From contig JBCBGM010000001.1 of NCBI GenBank assembly GCA_038526735.1, forward strand, positions 186,001 through 250,000: 64,000 nucleotides of DNA. The letters run 5' to 3'. Shown here piece after piece: positions 8,411-15,788 of this stretch. Source of the stretch: Rubricella sp038526735. Lineage in GTDB: Bacteria; Pseudomonadota; Alphaproteobacteria; Rhodobacterales; Rhodobacteraceae. The translations under genes and the position numbers were made by a program. Under the pieces are notes generated by a model. It did no database searches and had not been told where the DNA came from. It was given only the letters and a program-made list of their open reading frames with translations. How positions within the stretch are numbered: the first letter of the stretch is position 1; each line of letters opens with the position of its first letter.

Positions 8411-9733
8411 ATGACCCTCGACCATGCGCGTTCAGATTTTCCCGATGGCTTTCTGTTCGCCACAGCGACCTCCGCCTATCAGATCGAGGGGTCATCGTTT
8501 GGGGGTGCGGGGCGCTCTCACTGGGATGATTTCGCCGCGACCCCCGGAAATGTCGTGCGCGGAGAGAATGGCGCGCTGGCCTGCGATCACTTTCACCGAT
8601 GGGAGGAGGATCTGGACCTAATCGCAGGTGCCGGGTTTGACGCCTATCGCTTCTCTACCAGTTGGGCGCGGGTGATGCCGGATGGTCGCTCGGTCAACAC
8701 CGAAGGCCTCGACTTTTACGATCGGCTTGTGGATGGCATGCTTGCGCGCGGAATCAAACCCATGGCGACGCTTTATCACTGGGAACTGCCCTCCGCGCTG
8801 GCTGACATCGGCGGTTGGCGCAACCGGGATATTGCGGAGCATTTCGCAGATTTCACGACGCATATCATGGGGCGCATCGGCGATCGTGTGCATATGGCGG
8901 CACCGATCAATGAGCCGTGGTGCGTGGCGTGGCTGTCGCATTTCATGGGGCTGCACGCGCCAGGGATCACAGACATTCGCGCTGCCACCCGTGCCATGCA
9001 CCACGTCATGCTCGCCCATGGCCGCGCCACCCAAGCGATGCGCGCGCTCGGTATGACCGGCCTTGGCGCGGTGATGAACCACGAGTTCGCCGCCCCCGCC
9101 GATGACAGCGAAGAAACCGCCCGCCTCACCCGCCTCTATGATGGTATTTACAACCGTTGGTTCCTCGGCGGCATCTTTCGCAAGGCGTATCCGGAGGATG
9201 TGCTGGAATACCTTGAGCCGCATATGCCCAACGGTTGGCAGGATGATTTCGAGGTGATCGCAGAGCCGCTCGATTGGGTTGGGATCAACTACTACACCCG
9301 CAAGCTCATCGGGCCCGACAATTCTGGCATCTTTCCCTTTCTCGAAGAGCGCGAAGGCCCGCTCGAAAAAACCGCGATGGACTGGGAGATTTACCCGGAG
9401 GGTCTCGGACATTTCCTACGCCACACCGCCAGTTACACCGATCTGCCGATTTATGTGACCGAGAATGGGCTCGCCTCGTACGACACTGTGGCCGATGGCG
9501 TGGTGCAGGATGAGCAGCGTCTCCACTACCTCAACGCGCATTTGGCGGAAGTGCGCCGCGCCGCGGATGAGGGGATTAACGTGCGCGGCTACACGGTGTG
9601 GTCATTGCTCGACAATTACGAGTGGGCGCTCGGCTATGACAAGCGCTTTGGCCTTGTGCATGTGGATTTCGAGAGTTTGGAGCGCACGCCAAAAGCAAGC
9701 TGGCATGCGCTCAAATCGGCTTTGTCCGCGTAA
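8411..9733 (+). CDS. Beta-glucosidase, glycoside hydrolase family 1
   Basis: A 440-residue GH1 enzyme that removes terminal beta-linked glucose (or galactose/fucose) from oligosaccharides with retention. The N-terminal GH1 signature is visible (FLFATATSAYQIEG, 14-27). The acid/base Glu lies in APINEPW (E168), the nucleophile in IYVTENG (E351), and the aglycone-site Trp motif in YTVWSLLDNYEWALGY. Length is normal and no signal peptide is present, so it acts in the cytoplasm on imported sugars. It lies 22 bases after aglR with a GGAGAG ribosome site, so the two are probably co-transcribed. A beta-glycosidase under control of an alpha-glucoside regulator is slightly surprising but recurrent in marine Rhodobacterales. 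A strong terminator follows. Confidence 0.94.
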   Translation: MTLDHARSDFPDGFLFATATSAYQIEGSSFGGAGRSHWDDFAATPGNVVRGENGALACDHFHRWEEDLDLIAGAGFDAYRFSTSWARVMPDGRSVNTEGLDFYDRLVDGMLARGIKPMATLYHWELPSALADIGGWRNRDIAEHFADFTTHIMGRIGDRVHMAAPINEPWCVAWLSHFMGLHAPGITDIRAATRAMHHVMLAHGRATQAMRALGMTGLGAVMNHEFAAPADDSEETARLTRLYDGIYNRWFLGGIFRKAYPEDVLEYLEPHMPNGWQDDFEVIAEPLDWVGINYYTRKLIGPDNSGIFPFLEEREGPLEKTAMDWEIYPEGLGHFLRHTASYTDLPIYVTENGLASYDTVADGVVQDEQRLHYLNAHLAEVRRAADEGINVRGYTVWSLLDNYEWALGYDKRFGLVHVDFESLERTPKASWHALKSALSA

Positions 9734-9760
9734 AACCCACGAAGCCTACCAGTAGGTCAC

Positions 9761-9793
9761 AGGCCGATGCTTCCGTGTAGCATCGGCCTTTTT
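9761..9793 (+). terminator. Rho-independent terminator after the GH1 gene
   Basis: A perfect 10-bp stem, AGGCCGATGC paired with GCATCGGCCT, encloses a nine-base loop and runs into five T residues. It begins 28 bases after the GH1 stop codon and would end the aglR-GH1 transcript. Confidence 0.9.
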
Positions 9794-9805
9794 GATTATG
9801 GTCGG

Positions 9806-10312
9806 TTAGGACTCAGCGTCCAGAGCCATGGCAAACCCCTGCACATACTCACGCTGAACTCGGAAACTAACGTCCTTGTTGCCGTAGAAAAACACCAACA
9901 GACCCTCAGTTTGCCCGGCCTCGAATTGTGCTTCGGTCAGGTCGATCTGTACCGTCGCGCGCGTGGCACAATTGGGATCACATGTTTCATCCGCGCTGAT
10001 AATACGGAGCGGAATGCGCGGGCCCGTGTCTCCAACACGCCCGTCGCCCAGACCTGCGCTCCCCGTGAGCACCATATCTGCCCCCACGCTGTAATAGAGT
10101 GTATCTCCGTCCCGCTCAGCCGTCATGAAATACTCGATCACACCATCCGTGCGGCGAACGAAAATCTTTGGCCCTTCAGCCTCAAAATCACTGGAGAACC
10201 AGGCACCGTCGATGTCTGTATCTTCGGCGATATCGTCCGGCTTCATCCGTTCATCTGGGCTACCGCACGCTACGAGCAGCGCAAGAACTGCCAAGGGAAG
10301 CAGAAATTTCAT
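9806..10312 (-). CDS. Hypothetical lipoprotein
   Basis: A 168-residue protein with a lipoprotein signal: MKFLLPLAVLALLVAC, a lipobox LVAC ending at Cys16, then an acidic linker (GSPDERMKPDDIAEDTDID). The mature part is probably beta-rich and contains a short Cys pair (CDPNC, residues around 110-114) that could form a disulphide in the periplasm. The residue after the lipid-modified Cys is Gly, so outer-membrane sorting is likely if Lol rules apply. I do not recognise a family. It stands alone: the upstream GH1 transcript is terminated head-on at 9793, and the transaminase gene that ends at 10411 is on the same strand 98 bases away. Base composition is slightly more AT-rich than its neighbours. 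Confidence 0.75.
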   Translation of the reverse strand: MKFLLPLAVLALLVACGSPDERMKPDDIAEDTDIDGAWFSSDFEAEGPKIFVRRTDGVIEYFMTAERDGDTLYYSVGADMVLTGSAGLGDGRVGDTGPRIPLRIISADETCDPNCATRATVQIDLTEAQFEAGQTEGLLVFFYGNKDVSFRVQREYVQGFAMALDAES

Positions 10313-10410
10313 GGGGTTCTCCCGTATGTATACAACGTCGCGGAGTAAAACACTGAACGCTTCCTCAAGCTAAACCTTTTTGATCCTCCGCGCCGAAGCG
10401 GCCGATTTTC

Positions 10411-11739
10411 CTATGGCAGGTCCTTGAGCACGTCCCGCAATGTGCCGAAGAGCGTGTCGATATGTTGCTTCTCGATGATCAGCGGCGGTGACAGCGCGAT
10501 GATATCCCCTGTGGTGCGGATCAGGACGCCCTTATCATAGGCTCGCAAAAACGCCTCAAAGGCACGCGCCGTTGGTTTGCCCTCAATCGGTTCAAGCTCA
10601 ATGCCCGCAATCAGGCCAAGGTTGCGGCAATCGATGACATGGGGAAGATCCTTGAGGCTGTGAACCGCATCCTCCCAATAGGCGCCAAGGGTGTGCGCCT
10701 TCTCAAACAGGTCCTCGTCGGCGTAGGTTTCGAGCGTGGCAAGCGCCGCGGCAGAGGCAATCGGATTGCCCGAGTAAGTGTAGCCGTGGAAGAGCTCAAT
10801 CGTGTTCTCTGGCCCCTGCATGAACGCGTCGTGAATTTGCGCCGTCGTCAGGACCGCGCCCATCGGGATAACGCCGTTCGTGAGCCCTTTGGCGCAGGTG
10901 ATCATGTCGGGCATCACGCCGAAACGCTCTGCCGCAAACGCATCTCCGATCCGGCCAAACCCAGTGATCACCTCGTCAAAGATCAGCAGGATGCCGTGCT
11001 TTGTGCAGATATCACGCAAGCGCTGCAGGTATCCTTTCGGTGGGATCAGCACGCCGGTGGAACCAGCCATGGGCTCAACAATGCAGGCGGCAATCGTCTC
11101 TGGCCCGTGGAGGGCGACAATGCGCTCCAACTCATCAGCAAGGTGGTCGCCCCACTCGGGCTGCCCGCGCGTGAACGCGTTATGTTCGGGGGCGTGGGTG
11201 TGCGGCAGATGATCGACGCCGTTCAAAAGGCTGCCAAAAAACTTGCGATTGTTGACGATGCCGCCAACCGAAATGCCGCCGAATCCAACGCCGTGATAGC
11301 CGCGCTCTCGGCCAATCAGGCGCGTGCGGGTCCCTTGGCCGATGCTGCGCTGGTAGGCGATGGCAAGCTTGAGCGCGGTATCCACGGCTTCCGACCCGGA
11401 ATTGACGAAAAACGCGTGCTCAAACGGCTCTGGCGCGATGTCGGTCAGGCGGTTTGCAAGCTCAAACGCCTTTGGATGGCCCATCTGGAACGCGGGCGCG
11501 TAATCAAGCTCAGCCGCTTGCTCTTGGATCGCCTCGACAATCTTAGGCCGTTTGTGCCCGGCGTTGCAGCACCACAATCCGGCCGTACCATCGAGCACCT
11601 TGCGCCCGTCTGAGGTCGTATAGTGCATACCCTCTGCCGAGACGAACATGCGCGGATTTTTCTTGAACTGCCGGTTCGCCGTAAATGGCATCCAAAACGC
11701 GCGAAGGTCATTGGGGTTGGATGGAGCGCGCTGCGACAT
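10411..11739 (-). CDS. Class III omega-amino acid (beta-alanine):pyruvate aminotransferase
   Basis: A 442-residue PLP enzyme that would move the amino group of beta-alanine or a similar omega-amino acid to pyruvate, giving malonate semialdehyde and alanine. The PLP-binding Lys is in TCAKGLTNG (K284), the pyridine-N Asp in LLIFDEVITG (D255), and the phosphate-binding NSGSEA at 113-118. The N-terminus (FWMPFTANRQFK, 15-26) and GYHGVGFGGISVGG (147-160) match the omega-amino acid:pyruvate transaminase group rather than ornithine or GABA transaminases. It is divergent from a RutR-like regulator, and a RutR-type box lies 17 bases upstream of its start. That supports a role in pyrimidine-derived beta-alanine disposal. 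Specificity still needs assay. Confidence 0.88.
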   Translation of the reverse strand: MSQRAPSNPNDLRAFWMPFTANRQFKKNPRMFVSAEGMHYTTSDGRKVLDGTAGLWCCNAGHKRPKIVEAIQEQAAELDYAPAFQMGHPKAFELANRLTDIAPEPFEHAFFVNSGSEAVDTALKLAIAYQRSIGQGTRTRLIGRERGYHGVGFGGISVGGIVNNRKFFGSLLNGVDHLPHTHAPEHNAFTRGQPEWGDHLADELERIVALHGPETIAACIVEPMAGSTGVLIPPKGYLQRLRDICTKHGILLIFDEVITGFGRIGDAFAAERFGVMPDMITCAKGLTNGVIPMGAVLTTAQIHDAFMQGPENTIELFHGYTYSGNPIASAAALATLETYADEDLFEKAHTLGAYWEDAVHSLKDLPHVIDCRNLGLIAGIELEPIEGKPTARAFEAFLRAYDKGVLIRTTGDIIALSPPLIIEKQHIDTLFGTLRDVLKDLP

Positions 11740-11756
11740 GGAGACTTCCTCGCCTT

Positions 11757-11772
11757 TTGACCGTCTGGTAAG
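11757..11772. promoter_or_regulatory. RutR-type operator
   Basis: The sequence TTGACCGTCTGGTAAG matches the E. coli RutR consensus TTGACCANNTGGTCAA at 11 of 13 or 14 informative positions depending on how the centre is scored, including both TTGACC and TGGT arms. It lies between the divergent transaminase gene and the RutR-like gene, the expected place for autoregulation and joint control. Confidence 0.7.
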
Positions 11773-11820
11773 AAAACGCTACCACTCGCCACCGTCTCGT
11801 CAAGCAAAAGCGCGAAGCAC

Positions 11821-12444
11821 ATGAACGATGCCTCCCCGCCCCAAACCCGCATTCAGCGCGAAAAGCGCGAGCTGATTTTGGAGGCGGCGCTGGAGGTGTT
11901 TTCGACTTTCGGGTTTCGCGGGGCAACGCTGGATCAGATTGCCCAACAGGCCGGGATCTCAAAACCGAACTTGCTGTATTATTTCCCATCAAAAGAGGCG
12001 ATCCACACGGAATTGCTGGATCGGTTGATGGACAGTTGGCTGGCCCCGCTCGACCAGCTTGACCCCGCGGGCGAGCCCCGCAAAGAACTGCGCGCCTACA
12101 TCCTGCGAAAGCTAGAGATGTCGCGAGACTTTCCACGCGAAAGCCGGCTCTTTGCCAATGAGATCATCCATGGTGCACCCCGCTCAACCGATGCGCTAAC
12201 CGGGCGCGTGAAATCCCTCGTCGATGAAAAGGCGGAGATTTTGAAACACTGGATGGCCGCAGGCAAACTCACCAAGATGGACCCGCATCACCTGATCTTT
12301 GCGATTTGGGCCACAACCCAGCATTACGCCGATTTTGACGTTCAGGTGCGCGCTGTTTTGGGCCGCGATGACGAAGGGCGGTTTCACGATGCCGCTGACT
12401 TTCTCGAACGATTGTTTTTCAGTGGCCTCGATCCACGAGCATGA
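11821..12444 (+). CDS. rutR: TetR-family regulator, RutR-like
   Basis: A 207-residue TetR-type regulator. The DNA-binding domain covers about residues 12-60 (ILEAALEVFSTFGFRGATLD then IAQQAGISKPNLLYYFPSKE). The ligand domain carries stretches typical of RutR: SRLFANEIIHGAP, DPHHLIFAIWATTQHYADF and the closing LFFSGL helix. In E. coli RutR binds uracil or thymine and controls pyrimidine degradation and related genes. Here the neighbour is a transaminase able to take beta-alanine, the end product of reductive uracil breakdown, and a RutR-type box lies between them. No other pyrimidine-catabolic genes are in the window. The family assignment is good; uracil as ligand is inferred. Confidence 0.85.
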   Translation: MNDASPPQTRIQREKRELILEAALEVFSTFGFRGATLDQIAQQAGISKPNLLYYFPSKEAIHTELLDRLMDSWLAPLDQLDPAGEPRKELRAYILRKLEMSRDFPRESRLFANEIIHGAPRSTDALTGRVKSLVDEKAEILKHWMAAGKLTKMDPHHLIFAIWATTQHYADFDVQVRAVLGRDDEGRFHDAADFLERLFFSGLDPRA

Positions 12445-12453
12445 GCGTTTTAG

Positions 12454-12834
12454 TTAGTCGAGCTCACCGAGATGCGCCTCAAGTGCGGTGCGGATGTCAG
12501 CGACGCTGAACGGTTTTGCGACAAAACGATCAACGGTCTGATCATCGGCTTCTTCGCGATACGCCTCTGACGTTGCCAGGAAAAACGGTGTGTTGCGCAA
12601 GGCCGGGTGAGCCTTAACCTTGCGCGCAAGCTCTACCCCGCTCAAGCCCGGCATGTTGAGATCGGATATCACCGCGTCGAACTTTTGCTCAGCCATCACA
12701 TCGAGCGCCGCATCGCCTGAGGCTGCAAGAGCCACATCATGCACCCCAAGCCGCGTAAGGCACTGGCGCGCGAGGCCGCGCATGGTTTGCTGATCATCGA
12801 CAACGAGAATTTTGAGAGATTTGGCACTAGGCAT
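12454..12834 (-). CDS. cheY: Single-domain response regulator, CheY-type (second CheY)
   Basis: A 126-residue receiver domain with no output domain. The acidic pocket is in VVDDQQ (D13/D14), the phosphorylated Asp in VISDLNMPG (D58), the conserved Thr/Ser in FLATSE, and the Lys in FVAKPF (K107). It would be phosphorylated by CheA and either act on the motor or serve as a phosphate sink. It is the last gene of the che operon, overlapping cheB by eight bases. Alphaproteobacteria without CheZ commonly use one CheY as a sink for the other; which of the two here binds the motor cannot be told from sequence. Confidence 0.9.
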   Translation of the reverse strand: MPSAKSLKILVVDDQQTMRGLARQCLTRLGVHDVALAASGDAALDVMAEQKFDAVISDLNMPGLSGVELARKVKAHPALRNTPFFLATSEAYREEADDQTVDRFVAKPFSVADIRTALEAHLGELD

Positions 12835-13885
12835 GTGAGGCGCTCTGTCTTGTGGGGCGTGGCGACATCATCGGGGTGCAATCCTTACAAAGGGTGAAGA
12901 GCAGCTCAGGAATTTGCCCAAGATCCGCGACGGTTTGCGCAGCGCCACACTCAGCCGCCGCCCGCGGCATGCCATAAACAACGCAACTCTCTTCACTTTG
13001 GGCGATTGTGCGGTGGCCAGCTTGGCGCAGCTGCAGCAAACCTTGCGCCCCATCCTTGCCCATGCCCGTCAACAACGCCGCAGCGCAAGTCGCGCTTATT
13101 TGCGCGACACTATCAAACAGCACATCTACCGAGGGAACATGGCCGTTAACTGGCGGGGCGTTTGACAGCGATGTGATTAGCCTCCCGGCATTTAATGCTA
13201 CCCGCAAATGCGCGTCCCCAGGGGCGATGCGGATCATGCCATCGCTTAAAACCTCCCCCGCACGGGCCACAGCGACATCTCGTGTCAGGGAGTGCGCCAA
13301 CCGTGCCGCAAAACGGGGAACATAACTCTCGGGCATATGCTGGGCGATCACCACGGGGGGTGCATCGCCCCCCAAGCCTTTCAAAACCTCAGACAGCGCA
13401 GCGACACCGCCCGTACTCGCACCCAAAGTGATCAGTTTTGGGCGCGTTTTGGGCCCACTTTCGATGCTGGCGCGCGGTGAGCTTGCGCGGGTCACTTTCG
13501 CTCGGGCCGCGGCCAGAACAGCACTGCGCAAAGCGCGGCCAAACGCCTCTAACGATAAGTCGCCCCCGGGTTTGGGCAGGGCGTCGACCGCGCCGAGTTC
13601 AAGGGCTGAAAGGGCCGTCTCTGTACCGCGGTCCGTCAGGGTTGAGACCATGACGACCGGCATCGGTCGCAAAGTCATGATTTTCTTTAAGAAACTGATG
13701 CCGTCCATCCCAGGCATCTCTACATCGAGTGTGATGACGTCAGGGCTGAGTTCGCGGATCACGCGCCGGGCCGTATTGGGGTCAGGTGCCGTTGCGATGA
13801 CCTCTATGTTGCTTTCTTGCGACAAAACCCGCGCGAGAAGCTGCCGCATGATGTTGCTGTCATCCACAATCACAACGCGGGGCAT
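12827..13885 (-). CDS. cheB: Chemotaxis protein-glutamate methylesterase CheB
   Basis: A 352-residue two-domain protein. The N-terminal receiver has phospho-acceptor D54 (VITLDVEMPGMDG). The C-terminal methylesterase has the catalytic triad Ser157 (GASTGG), His183 (IAQHMP) and Asp278 (TGMGKDG). It removes methyl groups from receptor glutamates, and may deamidate glutamine, when phosphorylated by CheA, opposing CheR. A linker of about 30 residues (130-150, Ser/Arg/Pro rich) separates the domains. The gene lies 12 bases after cheD and overlaps the following cheY by eight bases. Length and motif spacing are normal for the family. Confidence 0.95.
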   Translation of the reverse strand: MPRVVIVDDSNIMRQLLARVLSQESNIEVIATAPDPNTARRVIRELSPDVITLDVEMPGMDGISFLKKIMTLRPMPVVMVSTLTDRGTETALSALELGAVDALPKPGGDLSLEAFGRALRSAVLAAARAKVTRASSPRASIESGPKTRPKLITLGASTGGVAALSEVLKGLGGDAPPVVIAQHMPESYVPRFAARLAHSLTRDVAVARAGEVLSDGMIRIAPGDAHLRVALNAGRLITSLSNAPPVNGHVPSVDVLFDSVAQISATCAAALLTGMGKDGAQGLLQLRQAGHRTIAQSEESCVVYGMPRAAAECGAAQTVADLGQIPELLFTLCKDCTPMMSPRPTRQSASHA

Positions 13886-13897
13886 CGCGAGCCTCCT

Positions 13898-14491
13898 TTA
13901 GAACAGCTCGACACTGGCGCGGGTCTGGCGCGGCAGCGTGCGTTCAAGCGCTTCATCCGCAGCATAGATCTGCCGCTCGAGCCCGGGTGAGGTATGCTGA
14001 ACATGGGCTTTGCCCGTTGCTGGCACATAGATAACCCGGCGCGCATGGCAGCCGCCCAAATCCTCAGCCACCAAGCGGATGCCCTCATTTCGCAAAAACT
14101 CGCGCACAAAGGCGGCGTTGCGATCACCAACGGTGCTCTTGGCGCTTGATCGCATAACGTTACCGCCGCCAAAGACCTTAGCCTCAAGATCAGACCTCAG
14201 CGAGCCGGTGCGCAGGATATCATTCATCAACAACTCCATCGCGTGAACGCCGTATCTGGCGTTGGCTTGGCTGCTTGACTGTTTGTCATGCGGCAAGAGG
14301 AAGTGATTGAGCCCCCCAACCCTGCCACGCGGATCTCTCAGGCAGGCCGCGACGCAAGAGCCGAGCAACGTCATCACCGCACCCCCCGTACCCGCGAGCA
14401 CTTTGTGCTCTCCGGGCATAACCGTGTGCAGCGTCATGCCAAGCTTGGGGTCGAAGTAGACCCGGCTGTCCTCTTTCAACGCGGCGGTCAT
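13898..14491 (-). CDS. cheD: Chemoreceptor glutamine deamidase CheD
   Basis: A 197-residue CheD. The catalytic Cys lies in LLGSCVAAC (C46) and the His in GLNHFLLPH (H63), the pair used by CheD to deamidate receptor glutamines. The FGGGNVM segment typical of CheD (VFGGGNVMRS) is present around residue 107. Family members are usually about 160-200 residues. The start codon overlaps the cheR stop by four bases (ATGA). Its place between cheR and cheB fits adaptation control. CheD also cooperates with CheC in some bacteria, but no cheC is seen here. Confidence 0.93.
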   Translation of the reverse strand: MTAALKEDSRVYFDPKLGMTLHTVMPGEHKVLAGTGGAVMTLLGSCVAACLRDPRGRVGGLNHFLLPHDKQSSSQANARYGVHAMELLMNDILRTGSLRSDLEAKVFGGGNVMRSSAKSTVGDRNAAFVREFLRNEGIRLVAEDLGGCHARRVIYVPATGKAHVQHTSPGLERQIYAADEALERTLPRQTRASVELF

Positions 14492-15321
14492 AGTGACTTT
14501 CGATAGGTTGTCTGCCCCTCGGCAGAAAGCTGCGGATGCTGTGAGAGCAAGGCCTCTGAGTGACCGAGGTAGAGCACACCTCCGGGGTGAAGCTGCGCGA
14601 CAAACCGGTCAATGAGCGCGGCCTTCGTCTCAGCATCAAAATAGATCAGCACGTTGCGGCAGAAGATGGCATCAAAGCGCTTTTGCATCGGCCACCGGCC
14701 AAGCAAGTTGAGCGGCAAGTAAGCTATACGCCGCAGAATCTCTGCCCTTACCTCGACTGAGCCCTCGTTTGGGCCCCGCCGAAAAGCGCTTTGATCTGCG
14801 TTAGCGGCGTCTAACGCTCCTGAGCCATGGTAAACCCCAGTTTTGGCCCGCGAAAGCACTGCAGTATCGATGTCGGTGGCCAGAATTCGCGCTTGAGAGA
14901 CGTGAGCATTTTGCTTGGCCTGGTCTAGCGTGATCGAGATTGAAACGGGCTCTTCCCCGGTAGAGCACCCGGCAGACCAAATGCGGATGCGGTCACCTCC
15001 GGGGGCGTTGGGCAAGAGTGCCGTTTTGAGATGATCGAAATGGTGCCGTTCGCGAAAGAACGACGTCAAATTCGTGGTAATCGCATTGATAAACGCTGTG
15101 TTTTCAGTGCTTTCATCAGAGCGCTCTAGCAGCGAGAGATAGGCGCTCACGGTGCGGATGCTCCGCGCTTTTAGCCTCCGCGATAGGCGGGCGCGGACCA
15201 TTTGCTCTTTGTGCGGCTTTAAGACGATGCCGGTACTGATACGAACGCGCCGTGCAACATTGGCGAAATCAGCTTTTGTCATTTCGATATCATCTGGAAG
15301 CAGATCGATTGACATGGTCAC
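14488..15321 (-). CDS. cheR: Chemotaxis protein methyltransferase CheR
   Basis: A 277-residue SAM-dependent enzyme that methylates receptor glutamates. The N-terminal helical domain covers about residues 10-75, followed by the CheR hallmark ITTNLTSFFRERHHF (81-95) and the SAM-binding loop RIWSAGCSTGEEP (114-126). Further on, IFCRNVLIYFD is the conserved motif of the methyltransferase core, and GGVLYLGHSE closes the fold. No C-terminal tetratricopeptide or pentapeptide-tether extension is present. The gene overlaps cheW and cheD by four bases on each side, so all three are likely translationally coupled. Confidence 0.95.
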   Translation of the reverse strand: MTMSIDLLPDDIEMTKADFANVARRVRISTGIVLKPHKEQMVRARLSRRLKARSIRTVSAYLSLLERSDESTENTAFINAITTNLTSFFRERHHFDHLKTALLPNAPGGDRIRIWSAGCSTGEEPVSISITLDQAKQNAHVSQARILATDIDTAVLSRAKTGVYHGSGALDAANADQSAFRRGPNEGSVEVRAEILRRIAYLPLNLLGRWPMQKRFDAIFCRNVLIYFDAETKAALIDRFVAQLHPGGVLYLGHSEALLSQHPQLSAEGQTTYRKSL

Positions 15322-15788
15322 GCGGCATTCGCAGGTGTTTCGAACAGGTGATCGAGCCGTAGGATCGCAACCATCCCGTCATCCCCTTGCACGAGGCCAC
15401 AGAGTGCGTCGGCCTGTGCGGTGGTAACCTGTGCGGGCACGGGCAAAATCGCATCGGGATGGATCGTTACGATGTCAGAAACGGCATCAACCAAGAGGCC
15501 GATGGTTTGCCCAGAGATGCTTACGATCAGGATGACATGCGTTTCATCAGGGGGCGTCGGGTTTTCACCAAACCTGACACGAAGGTCGTGCACGGGAATG
15601 ATCGTACCGCGAAGATTTAAAACCCCTAGCGTGTAGGCTGCCTGGTTTGGCAAGGCAGTCGTTGGCGCCCATTGGGTGATCTCGCGCACGCTGACAATAT
15701 CAACGCCAAACGCCCTCAGCCCCACGCGAAACGAAACGAACTGGAAGTGAGCGTCATCAGAGGCGGCAGCGGCTTTCACGGTCATCAC
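15318..15788 (-). CDS. cheW: Chemotaxis adaptor protein CheW
   Basis: A 156-residue CheW that links receptors to CheA. After a short Ala-rich leader it has the expected order of motifs: FQFVSFRVGLRAFGVDIVSV (about 16-35), ITQWAPTTALPNQAAYTLGV (about 38-57), LNLRGTIIPVHDLRVRFG and ILIVSISGQTIGLLVDAVSD. It overlaps cheA and cheR by four bases each. Only one cheW is in this operon, so any additional signalling arrays would need adaptor proteins encoded elsewhere. Confidence 0.95.
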   Translation of the reverse strand: MMTVKAAAASDDAHFQFVSFRVGLRAFGVDIVSVREITQWAPTTALPNQAAYTLGVLNLRGTIIPVHDLRVRFGENPTPPDETHVILIVSISGQTIGLLVDAVSDIVTIHPDAILPVPAQVTTAQADALCGLVQGDDGMVAILRLDHLFETPANAA

